This document shows, piece after piece, positions 46,754 through 53,778 of a DNA stretch of 64,000 bases; the stretch's first letter is position 1, and the number at the start of each line of letters is the position of its first letter. The notes below the pieces were generated by a model, which did not search any database, was not told the origin of the DNA, and saw only the letters and a list, made by a program, of their open reading frames with translations. The stretch covers positions 3,038,001 to 3,102,000 of the forward strand of contig NZ_CP054212.1 in NCBI RefSeq assembly GCF_013285385.1, read 5' to 3'. This stretch comes from Paramixta manurensis. Its GTDB lineage: Bacteria; Pseudomonadota; Gammaproteobacteria; Enterobacterales; Enterobacteriaceae. A program made the position numbers and the translations under genes.

Positions 46754-47149
46754 TTACTCATCTGCGAGTGGACTAATCTGTTTTATTCCATTGTTGTTCA
46801 CAGTAAATTCAACAGAGAAATAATGAGAACGTTCCGTTCGGCTCTTTGCAACCGCGTAATGGGCTGTATAGGTACGATCTGGTTTGAAATCATAATTAAA
46901 TACAGGCAAACACTCACCCGCAGATACAGTTATTGGTTTTTCATTTAATGTCTTATCCAGGTTATTGTTTTCACCATCAGAAATCTCAACTGAGGCAATG
47001 TATTCCCCCGATTCAGTCGGCACTGTAATACAAACTTGCTTATCTCGCATCGTGACATTAGCTGGTTTATCAACTGGCAATCTATCCATAGGCCCAGGGC
47101 AACCTGAAAGTAAAAATGCCATGGCTACAATTGTAAATTTTTTATGCAT
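46754..47149 (-). CDS. Putative T6SS immunity-type periplasmic lipoprotein, copy 1
   Basis: A 131-aa lipoprotein with lipobox LLSGC and a small beta-rich domain. It is paralogous to the products at 47350 and 48527; all share PANV.MRD..CIT.PT..GEY and a YDFKP/T segment. This family is annotated as putative T6SS immunity periplasmic lipoproteins by context. I chose the ATG at 47149 because AGAGG is at 6-nt spacing; the ATG two codons earlier touches that site. Its start overlaps the end of a deleted remnant gene. Confidence 0.72.
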   Translation of the reverse strand: MHKKFTIVAMAFLLSGCPGPMDRLPVDKPANVTMRDKQVCITVPTESGEYIASVEISDGENNNLDKTLNEKPITVSAGECLPVFNYDFKPDRTYTAHYAVAKSRTERSHYFSVEFTVNNNGIKQISPLADE

Positions 47150-47252
47150 ATTCATCCTCTTCCCGTGACAATTTTTTTATAAAGACCCGGTATCTCCCTG
47201 ACAGGCCGCTTCCCTCTTTAATAGCTGGAGTGCTCTGTTTATTTCCATCCAT
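47142..47252 (-). pseudogene. Internally deleted remnant of the HExxH metallopeptidase-like gene
   Basis: A 36-codon frame starts MDGNKQSTPAIKEGS, matching the start of the gene at 48303, then jumps to DNA homologous to that gene's last 50 bases, read in another frame. The central part with the HExxH motif is missing. The residual frame ends TATGCATAA across the start of lipoprotein copy 1. It marks an old duplicate of the effector-immunity cassette. Confidence 0.7.
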
Positions 47253-47325
47253 TCATTAGATCCCTCTAATTAGTTAACGCATTTTATGATATCGCGCTTT
47301 GATTTCCAGGCAAGTCTAAAGACTT
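47209..47325 (-). repeat. 117-bp direct repeat, copy 1
   Basis: Matches 48260-48376 over 117 bp with only a few mismatches. It covers the start and upstream region of the metallopeptidase-like gene, showing that the upstream control region was duplicated with the cassette. Confidence 0.85.
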
Positions 47326-47349
47326 TAGGTTTGATGTGGACTGATAATA

Positions 47350-47751
47350 TTATTTCTCAGAAAGCGGACTAGTTTGATGTATGCCGTTTCTATCGATAGA
47401 AAACTCAACCGAAAAATATTTCGTTTTATCAAAATTATTTCCCTCAATGTTATAATACACCACATAATTATGATTAGTTTTAAAATCATAATTCAACGTA
47501 GGCAGGCATTGCCCATTTGATACCTTGATAGGATCTTTATTAAACGTTTTACGAAGGTTGTTATCTTTACCATCCGAGATCTGAACTGACGATACATACT
47601 CTCCCGGTCTAGTAGGCGCTGTAATACAAAGCTGATTATCTCGCATTATGACATTAGCTGGTTTATCAACTGGCAATCTATCCATAGGTCCAGGACAACC
47701 TGAAAGGAAGAAGACTAAAGCTATAACTACAAATTTTTTCGACATCATCAT
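47350..47751 (-). CDS. Putative T6SS immunity-type periplasmic lipoprotein, copy 2
   Basis: A 133-aa lipoprotein (lipobox FLSGC). The segment SGCPGPMDRLPVDKPANV is identical to copy 1, and the DNA over about 60 bp there is nearly identical, indicating recent duplication or gene conversion; the C-terminal half is more diverged. The ATG at 47751 is preceded by AGG and overlaps the stop of the metallopeptidase-like frame (ATGA). Likely a partner immunity protein by analogy. Confidence 0.72.
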   Translation of the reverse strand: MMMSKKFVVIALVFFLSGCPGPMDRLPVDKPANVIMRDNQLCITAPTRPGEYVSSVQISDGKDNNLRKTFNKDPIKVSNGQCLPTLNYDFKTNHNYVVYYNIEGNNFDKTKYFSVEFSIDRNGIHQTSPLSEK

Positions 47752-48303
47752 TTTTTACCTGTAACTATCTTTTTATAAAGGGCTGGTATGTCTCTTAATG
47801 GCCGCTTCCCACGATATTTACCCTCACGTGCAGGATCTTGCTGATATATCCACTCATTAATATCATAAACCAGCAATAGCCAGTAATCCGCAATAATCGA
47901 TGCCTGCTGTTCTAAAGAGTAGTCAGTTAATTTTTTTATCCAGATCATAGGTATAATTAGCAGCCCAGCTAAAAGTGCCACGTAATCTGACCCACTGTCC
48001 GGTTTGATGCTGCCAGACGTGGCCTAATTCATGAATAAAAATCCACTTCATCTCTGTACGTACAGTTATAGAAGAAAAATCTGGTCGGTACATTTTCTCT
48101 CTGAACCAAAGTTCACCGTTGGGTGTCATAGCATAGTCAGGATTTTGCATGCCGAAAGGGAGATAACTGTCACAATGGATCCAGACACGATTATACGCAA
48201 TTGAATTACCGAAGACGCGTTTAGCCATTGCGATTTCACCTAACGTGATTAGGCGCAGACTTCCCTCTTTAATAGCCGGAGCGCTCTGTTTATTTCCATC
48301 CAT
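47748..48303 (-). pseudogene. HExxH metallopeptidase-like (Vgr/Rhs-related) gene with a +1 frameshift at A7
   Basis: Two frames join into one protein of about 184 aa. The first frame (126 codons, from 48303) carries HELGH at residues 91-95 (zinc-protease-type motif) in IFIHELGHVWQHQ. It resembles proteins labelled vgr-related or type IV secretion protein Rhs. The reading frame breaks at a run of seven A (about 47930-47936); removing one A joins DLDKK to LTDYSLEQQASIIADYW, the family C-terminus. It could be a pseudogene, a sequencing error or a transcriptional slippage site. It overlaps lipoprotein copy 2. Confidence 0.65.
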
Positions 48304-48376
48304 TCATTAGATCCCTCTAATTAGTTAACGCATTTTATGATATCGCATTTTTATTTTCAGGCAAGTCTAAAGACTT
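48260..48376 (-). repeat. 117-bp direct repeat, copy 2
   Basis: Partner of the repeat at 47209-47325. It spans the first codons and the upstream region of the metallopeptidase-like gene, and ends at GTCTTTAGACTTGCC-like DNA on the minus strand. The stretch 48377-48526 shows no gene. Confidence 0.85.
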
Positions 48377-48526
48377 CAGAAGAGATTCCCCCCTTTTGTA
48401 GAAAATAAAACTATGCCGTTAGGTCAACGACAGAACTGGCCTTTAAATGGCTATAGCGTACCAACATACCGATATTTTCTGCCCTGATATACATTGAAGC
48501 TGAATGTGATTGATGATAATTAATTG

Positions 48527-48907
48527 CTATTGATTTAACTGTTGTATGCCGTTTTCATCTAAAGAAAATTCAGCAGAAAAATATCTTGCTCTCTCAGTTT
48601 CATTTTTTGCGACTGCAAAATAGGCCGTATAGGTATGAGTTGGTTTGAAATCGTAATTAAGGGTTGGTAAACACGCTCCGACAGCCACTTTTAGTGGCTC
48701 TCTTAACAATTTGAGCATATTGTTATCTCCGCCATCAGAGATCTGAATAGAGACGACATAGTCACCCGGTTGAGTAGGTGCGGTGATGCAAACGTGATTA
48801 TCTCTCATTGCTACATTAGCAGGCTCTTTTGGGGTAACTCTATCCCCTGAGCCGGGGCAACCTGAAAGTAAAAACGCCGTGGCTATAATTGTAAATTTTT
48901 TATGCAT
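48527..48907 (-). CDS. Putative T6SS immunity-type periplasmic lipoprotein, copy 3
   Basis: A 126-aa lipoprotein with the signal MHKKFTIIATAFLLSGC, almost the same as copy 1, and the shared domain that follows. The start at 48907 lies within the last codons of the DUF1493 gene (8-bp overlap at TATGCATAA). The longer ATG at 48937 would place ten residues before the signal peptide. Its upstream partner differs from those of copies 1 and 2. Confidence 0.72.
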   Translation of the reverse strand: MHKKFTIIATAFLLSGCPGSGDRVTPKEPANVAMRDNHVCITAPTQPGDYVVSIQISDGGDNNMLKLLREPLKVAVGACLPTLNYDFKPTHTYTAYFAVAKNETERARYFSAEFSLDENGIQQLNQ

Positions 48908-49214
48908 AGAGCCAACGCCCTGCTTTAGCTGATTCAATGAGCATTTCTACCGTAAGGGGACTTGGATCGTGATGATCAGTTCTTAGATATTTCGGCAGTA
49001 TTGAATTGGGCAGAAACCGAACACCGCTATTGGGATAATACCTTCTGAAGTTAAAATTAGCTGAATCAATGTTCAGAGTATCGAAATATTTTTCGAAAAA
49101 ATCCCAAGCATCCTCTGGTAGAAAAGGCAGATCTGTACTGATAGAAACCGTTGACGGAATGTCACCAAAGTAATAACTAACGAGTTCCATCACTTTTTTT
49201 TCGACATCATTCAT
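48900..49214 (-). CDS. DUF1493 family protein
   Basis: A 104-aa soluble, acidic protein. The segments DAWDFFEKYFDTLNIDSANFNF, FLPNSILPKYLRTDHHDP and LTVEMLIESAKAGRWLYA are recognisable DUF1493 features. The function is unknown; homologues are often paired with an STM2901-type gene, as here. It overlaps that gene upstream (ATGA) and the lipoprotein gene downstream. Confidence 0.78.
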   Translation of the reverse strand: MNDVEKKVMELVSYYFGDIPSTVSISTDLPFLPEDAWDFFEKYFDTLNIDSANFNFRRYYPNSGVRFLPNSILPKYLRTDHHDPSPLTVEMLIESAKAGRWLYA

Positions 49215-49617
49215 TGAAGACGATCCTCCGGTCTCACAATGAGATTATAGCGTCTGACGCTATGCCAAGTGATCATGCTCACGTCATAGGCTGTAATCAC
49301 CACACCAAGCCACGGAATCCAACGACCTATGTATCCAGCAAGGCTCTTAGTGTAACTCCATTTGCCTCTAACCAGCATTCCCCAAGTTGGGGTTCTTTTA
49401 TACGTATTAAAACGAAAGCGGATGAGATGTCGCAATGCCCACGAAAGCGTACTTGTATTCCTGGTCGCGCCACCTCCCATTTTGCCACTGACAGGTATTA
49501 TCGGCCAACTACCGACAATCGAAGACAGTGCAAGAATATCCTCAACACCGCCAAATTGTTTTACTGCCTCATCAAGTACAATCCAAAAAAAAGCTCCTCA
49601 CTATCCAGGTTAGTCAT
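49211..49617 (-). pseudogene. STM2901-like membrane protein gene with a frameshift at T8
   Basis: The intact frame covers only the C-terminal 89 codons (from 49480), with a GYIGRWIPWLGVVITAYDVSMI membrane segment near the end. An ATG at 49617 opens MTNLDSEELFF and then runs into a stop; adding one T to a run of eight (about 49582-49589) joins it to WIVLDEAVKQFGGVEDILAL and on to the rest, for about 135 aa. That full form resembles STM2901-family proteins. Sequencing error, real decay or slippage are all possible. Confidence 0.6.
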
Positions 49618-49888
49618 ACCATTAAAAAAATAGGTGTTATTTAGCTATTCAGTTGTATCCATACACATTCACTCCAGTTGGCTAAGCGGTTGTTAACGTA
49701 GCGCTCTACTCGTCGCCGCTCCAGAATGTAGACAATTTGAATCATTTGACCCAATTTATCCCTAAACGCTATATTTCACGCGTTTTTCTCTTTGTGCTCC
49801 AATAAAATGCATCCCAACATTTTGATAATACTCCAAACATCCGAAACTTGAATAGAAAACCAGCGAATCCGCAAAAACCGAAATGGCA
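49618..49888. other. Non-coding AT-rich right end of the islet
   Basis: No gene, repeat or att-like sequence that I can support. It separates the broken STM2901-like gene from the MFS gene and probably contains the promoter of the islet operon. Confidence 0.4.
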
Positions 49889-51115
49889 TTATGACTGAAT
49901 GGTGCGCTGACGGCGCGCCTGCCAGCTATTCAGCACAGCGCCAATCGCCATCACCCCGCAGGTAGTCAGGAACACGGTACGCATCCCAATCGAGCCACCA
50001 ATAAAACCGCCAAACAACGGGCCGGTCACCTGACCAATGTATTGCGCCGAAGTCGAATAACCCAGCATCCGCCCCACCTGCCCTTCCGGCACATTGTGGC
50101 GAATAATCGCCGTCACACAAGGCAGCAACCCGCCGAGCGCCATACCCATCAGAAAACGCAGCGCAACCAGTTGCCACGCGGCGGTAATAAAAGCCTGGGG
50201 AATCAGTAACACGGCGCAACAAGCCAGCCCGCCGGTTAACACTTTCCAGTGCCCGATGCGATCCGCCAAACGCCCCAGGCGCGGCGCGGAAAGTATGCTG
50301 CCGAGCGCTGCCGCCGACATGACCAACCCGGCAGTTAACGTTATTTGATGATCACCCTGAACAAATTGCCCAACGTATAAAGTAATAATCGGCTCAATCG
50401 ACATATTGGCGAAAATCAGCAGCATACCGGACAGCCACATCATCGCCACCACCGGTCGATTAACCTTCTCTTCCCCGGCGGTTGCCGCTACCGCCTTCTT
50501 GCCGCCTGCCGGACGCGGCGCTTCTTTTAACAAAAACGTTGTTGCCAGGAAGGCCAGAAAAATAACGCCGCCGATCAGCCAAAAAGTCTGCCGAATACCG
50601 ATCAATGGCGGCAGTACCCCACCAATTAGCGGCCCGACCACATTACCGGCCATAATACCTGCCGACAAAACGCCCAGCGCCCAGCCGGTTTGCTCTTTCG
50701 GCGTTTGCGCTGCGACCATGATGGTTGAGCCAGAAGCATAACCGCCCAACAACCCCGCCAGCAGACGTAGCGCAACCAATTGCCAGGGCGCAGTCGCCAT
50801 ACCAATCAGTGACATCGCGATCGACATCCCGAGGCTGGCGCGGATCAACATCAGCTTACGGCCATAACGATCCGCCAGTTTTCCCCACAATGGCGCGGTG
50901 AGCGCCGCGCTAAAAAAAGTGGCGCCATAGGCCACCCCGGACCAACGTGCAATCGCGGCGTTATCCTGTACGCCGAGTTGATGAATATAGAGCGGCAGAA
51001 AAGGAAGCAACAGCGTCATCGCCACAATGGTGGTGAAAGAACCGGCGAAACAGACAAACAGATTACGTTTCCAGTGAATATTTCCATTGGCAGTCATTGT
51101 GGCTGGCTGACTCAT
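49889..51115 (-). CDS. MdtG-like MFS multidrug efflux transporter
   Basis: A 408-aa inner-membrane exporter of the DHA1 family with twelve predicted segments. Motif A reads GKLADRYGRKLMLIRASLGM, and the second-half counterpart is RLGRLADRIGHWKVLTG. It resembles E. coli MdtG in the IHWKRNLFVCF start and in overall length, but orthology is uncertain. The ATG at 51115 is chosen over an extension of 40 residues. The LysR gene upstream on the same strand, 120 bp away, may regulate it. Confidence 0.85.
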   Translation of the reverse strand: MSQPATMTANGNIHWKRNLFVCFAGSFTTIVAMTLLLPFLPLYIHQLGVQDNAAIARWSGVAYGATFFSAALTAPLWGKLADRYGRKLMLIRASLGMSIAMSLIGMATAPWQLVALRLLAGLLGGYASGSTIMVAAQTPKEQTGWALGVLSAGIMAGNVVGPLIGGVLPPLIGIRQTFWLIGGVIFLAFLATTFLLKEAPRPAGGKKAVAATAGEEKVNRPVVAMMWLSGMLLIFANMSIEPIITLYVGQFVQGDHQITLTAGLVMSAAALGSILSAPRLGRLADRIGHWKVLTGGLACCAVLLIPQAFITAAWQLVALRFLMGMALGGLLPCVTAIIRHNVPEGQVGRMLGYSTSAQYIGQVTGPLFGGFIGGSIGMRTVFLTTCGVMAIGAVLNSWQARRQRTIQS

Positions 51116-51235
51116 TATTATTTTCTCGTCAATAGCGAATAGCGTGGTCTTACAAGCTAACAATCGGCGCAGTATAACAACAGTATCCGGGAGATAATTC
51201 CCTGCGAACGTCAGATTGTTGCCAACCAGCAACAA

Positions 51236-52141
51236 TCACGCTTGGCTCAAGGCCATCACCAAACTATCGCATAATAAACTGACCGGCGAGGAAGGCATTT
51301 GCGGATGCTTTAGCAATAAATAACTCTGAAAACGATCAAGCCGCCATTCCGGCAACACACGTTCGATACGGCCTTGTTGTAATGCCTCACGCGTCATATA
51401 GGAAGGTAACCAGGCAATGCCGTTTCCTGCCAACGCCGCGTTGAGCAACGCCATACTATTATTGGCGCGAAAACGGCTACGCGCGGCAATGGTAATACGT
51501 TGCTTCTCGCGCCGGAACGCTAATGACGCGGTTTGTGCCGCACCATGAAACAGCAGTAAATCGTGGCGTGCAAGCATAGTGGGATGGCTGACAGGTGAAC
51601 GGTTTAGTAGATAAGCGGGTGCGGCATACAACCCCCACTCTATTTCTGAAAGCAGCCGAAAATAGCCGCTCTCCGGCGCCCGCTGCCGCACCACAATCGC
51701 AATATCAAAGTTATCCTGGTCAACCTCTACCGCCCGATCGGTCAGTTCAAGATCCACGTTGATGTGTACATGCGCCGCAATAAAACCATTCAACGCGGGC
51801 ACCACACACTGGCAACCAAAAGTCACTGGCGCGATGAGCCGCACATTACCGGCTGGTTGTTGGTGCACCTGGCGCACAAAGTCACTGGCTTGCGTCATTT
51901 CGTCACGTACTCGCGTGCAAAAATGGTAGTAAGCGTGTCCTAATTCGGTTAACGCCAACCGCCGCGTGGTACGTTGCAATAATCGAATGCCCAGCCGCAC
52001 CTCTAGCCGGGCGATTTCACGGCTAACGTGAGATTTTGACAGGCCCAGTGTTCTGGCCGCCTCGCTAAAACTTTGGGTCTCTACCACGCGGGCAAACAAC
52101 AGCATTGCGGTCAGATTTTCTGTTTCGTCCATGGGCGTCAT
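51236..52141 (-). CDS. LysR-family transcriptional regulator
   Basis: A 301-aa regulator with an N-terminal helix-turn-helix (SEAARTLGLSKSHVSREIAR) and the CrgA/DmlR-like substrate-binding domain with the NNSMALLNAALAGNGIAWLP segment. The effector is unknown. It is divergent from the Pho-box gene at 52314 and upstream of the MFS gene. The ATG at 52141 has GAG at good spacing; 52132 is an alternative. Confidence 0.85.
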   Translation of the reverse strand: MTPMDETENLTAMLLFARVVETQSFSEAARTLGLSKSHVSREIARLEVRLGIRLLQRTTRRLALTELGHAYYHFCTRVRDEMTQASDFVRQVHQQPAGNVRLIAPVTFGCQCVVPALNGFIAAHVHINVDLELTDRAVEVDQDNFDIAIVVRQRAPESGYFRLLSEIEWGLYAAPAYLLNRSPVSHPTMLARHDLLLFHGAAQTASLAFRREKQRITIAARSRFRANNSMALLNAALAGNGIAWLPSYMTREALQQGRIERVLPEWRLDRFQSYLLLKHPQMPSSPVSLLCDSLVMALSQA

Positions 52142-52243
52142 CGGCTCAGAGTGGGAGGTTGATAGTAGCGGTAGTTAATAACACGGTTAACTGCCGCAGA
52201 TCGAGCCTCGCGTAATCTCACATTACGGCGCCGCTTCATCAAA

Positions 52244-52277
52244 CTGACATAAAAATGTCATACGCGACATCTATGCT
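52244..52277 (+). promoter_or_regulatory. Pho box and -10 element
   Basis: CTGACATAAAAATGTCAT (52244-52261) matches 16 of 18 positions of the PhoB consensus CTGTCATAWAWCTGTCAY. A -10-like TATGCT (52272-52277) follows after exactly 10 bp, the standard spacing where the Pho box replaces the -35 element. Transcription would start near 52284. Confidence 0.72.
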
Positions 52278-52313
52278 ACGGGCTCCAATTCTGCTCACGA
52301 CAGGATAACCGCC

Positions 52314-52520
52314 ATGACAATTGTCAAAGCGAAAAACGTCAAAGATACCGAAGAGTTACTCTATTCCGGCATCAACAAAGTGGAGCTTGACTGGGAAATT
52401 GGCAGTGATGATTTTTTCCGCCTCGCCAGCCGCTGGTGTGAGAAAGGCGCGAAAATTACCCGGGGACAAGCACATTTTATCGTCTCGCTAAAAGGGATGG
52501 CGATTCCACCTAACGATTAA
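52314..52520 (+). CDS. Small protein of unknown function, likely PhoB-regulated
   Basis: A 68-aa soluble protein, MTIVKAKNVKDTEEL at the start and FIVSLKGMAIPPND at the end, with mixed charge and no signal peptide or membrane segment. I recognise no family. AGGAT lies nine bases before the ATG, and a Pho box with a correctly spaced -10 lies upstream. The next gene is entD-like, 84 bp downstream on the same strand. Confidence 0.75.
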   Translation: MTIVKAKNVKDTEELLYSGINKVELDWEIGSDDFFRLASRWCEKGAKITRGQAHFIVSLKGMAIPPND

Positions 52521-52603
52521 TGCGCTAACGGTTAAGGATGACCGGTTTTATTTGCGCTTCCTGCACATCATTGCTTAAATCTCGCCATCCGTTATTTAAG
52601 CGA

Positions 52604-53332
52604 ATGCCTATGTTTTCCCAATTCCGCCAACACACTCTGCCGACCTGGCCTTTCTTTCACCTGTTACGTCAGGCGCAGTTGGCGGATTTTCCCGACATCC
52701 TGTTCAGCGAAATCCGCTTTTCACTGGCGGATTTCGATCCCTCTCTGTTCGCTGCCTGCGGCATTCCGCCACCGGCACACCTCTCAAAAGCGGTAAAGAA
52801 ACGGCAAGCGGAGTACCTTGCGAGCCGTTATCTGGCGCAACAGGTCATGTCGCACTATGGCATCGGGCATTTTTTGCTGCAAAACAGTAGAGACCGCGCG
52901 CCCATCTGGCCGTTGGGCATTGCGGCATCCCTTTCACATACGCATCACTGCGCGGTGTTGCTGTCGACGGATACAGACCAGCTTGTCGGCGTTGATATTG
53001 AGCAATTGATCGCAGCAGAGGTGGCGGCAGGGTTACAGGAGACATTGCTGGTTGCTGCCGAATCGCAGCGTTTGGCCCGCAGCGGCCTGAGTTTTACGCA
53101 AGCCATAACGGTCGCTTTCTCGTTAAAAGAGAGCTTATATAAAGCGCTCTATCCTCACAGCCAACAATTTATCGGCTTTCATGACGCCATGGTGATTGAG
53201 GTGGATGCAGTGAACGGTACCGCCTGTCTGCAATTGACGAAAAACATTGGCGCCGCCTTTCCCGCCGGCCGTCAGTTCAACGGCTATTTTCAGTTGCGGC
53301 GGGAAGAGGTTATCACCTTGGTCATTGACTAG
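52604..53332 (+). CDS. EntD-family phosphopantetheinyl transferase
   Basis: Transfers the phosphopantetheine arm from CoA to carrier domains of a siderophore or other non-ribosomal synthetase. The product of about 242 aa has the Sfp/EntD motifs PIWPLGIAASLSH, VGVDIEQ (metal ligands) and FSLKESLYKALYP. The start is uncertain: ATGs at 52604 and 52610 fit the family length, while 52538 adds an extra Cys-rich leader. No enterobactin synthase genes are in the window, so its carrier-protein substrate lies elsewhere. Confidence 0.85.
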   Translation: MPMFSQFRQHTLPTWPFFHLLRQAQLADFPDILFSEIRFSLADFDPSLFAACGIPPPAHLSKAVKKRQAEYLASRYLAQQVMSHYGIGHFLLQNSRDRAPIWPLGIAASLSHTHHCAVLLSTDTDQLVGVDIEQLIAAEVAAGLQETLLVAAESQRLARSGLSFTQAITVAFSLKESLYKALYPHSQQFIGFHDAMVIEVDAVNGTACLQLTKNIGAAFPAGRQFNGYFQLRREEVITLVID

Positions 53333-53505
53333 CGCGTTGGCGGCGGTTCAATGTCCAGCCGCTGCGACGGCAGTTCGTGGATGTCCATACCGTAGAGCTC
53401 AACCATCGGCATCATCGCTTCAATCACACGACAACTGTCGAGGGTCGCGAATCCGGGCGGGACAGAAAACAGACGGGTAAAATGCAGCCATAAACCTTTC
53501 ATCAT
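53329..53505 (-). CDS. 58-aa protein of unknown function
   Basis: A short minus-strand gene with a strong GAGGAGAG ribosome-binding site 5 nt before the ATG at 53505 (a second ATG is at 53502). The product starts MMKGLWLHFTRLFSVPPGF and ends DIEPPPTR. It overlaps the end of the entD-like gene tail to tail. I recognise no domain. The ribosome-binding site and clean frame are the evidence that it is real. Confidence 0.5.
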   Translation of the reverse strand: MMKGLWLHFTRLFSVPPGFATLDSCRVIEAMMPMVELYGMDIHELPSQRLDIEPPPTR

Positions 53506-53612
53506 GCGCTCTCCTCAGGAAACATTGCCGTATTAGAGCGCATCGCCGTTGCGGGACAAATTCTGATTTCTGCGAACCTCATGCAGAAATGCGTTAATCG
53601 CCAAATAGTCAT

Positions 53613-53645
53613 AAAAAAACCGGTTTATCAATCAGATAAACCGGT
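53613..53645 (-). terminator. Rho-independent terminator of the yojI transcript
   Basis: Perfect stem ACCGGTTTATC/GATAAACCGGT followed on the minus strand by T7. It lies about 135 bp past the yojI stop; the gap between holds no gene. Confidence 0.88.
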
Positions 53646-53778
53646 GGTAACCATTTGGTAAGACGACAGAAAAGTCCAGGTTAAACGAAGGCGCAATGGC
53701 TTCGTCCGGCTGTCACCTTAGCGTTTTTCCCCTTCGGCTGGCTAATAACAATAAATGCAGAGGTTATGCGCGCCAGGG

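Noticed and set aside
49214..49633. 139-codon plus-strand frame in the islet
   Set aside because: It is antisense to the STM2901-like gene, whose frame continues on the minus strand after one-base correction and has recognisable family features.
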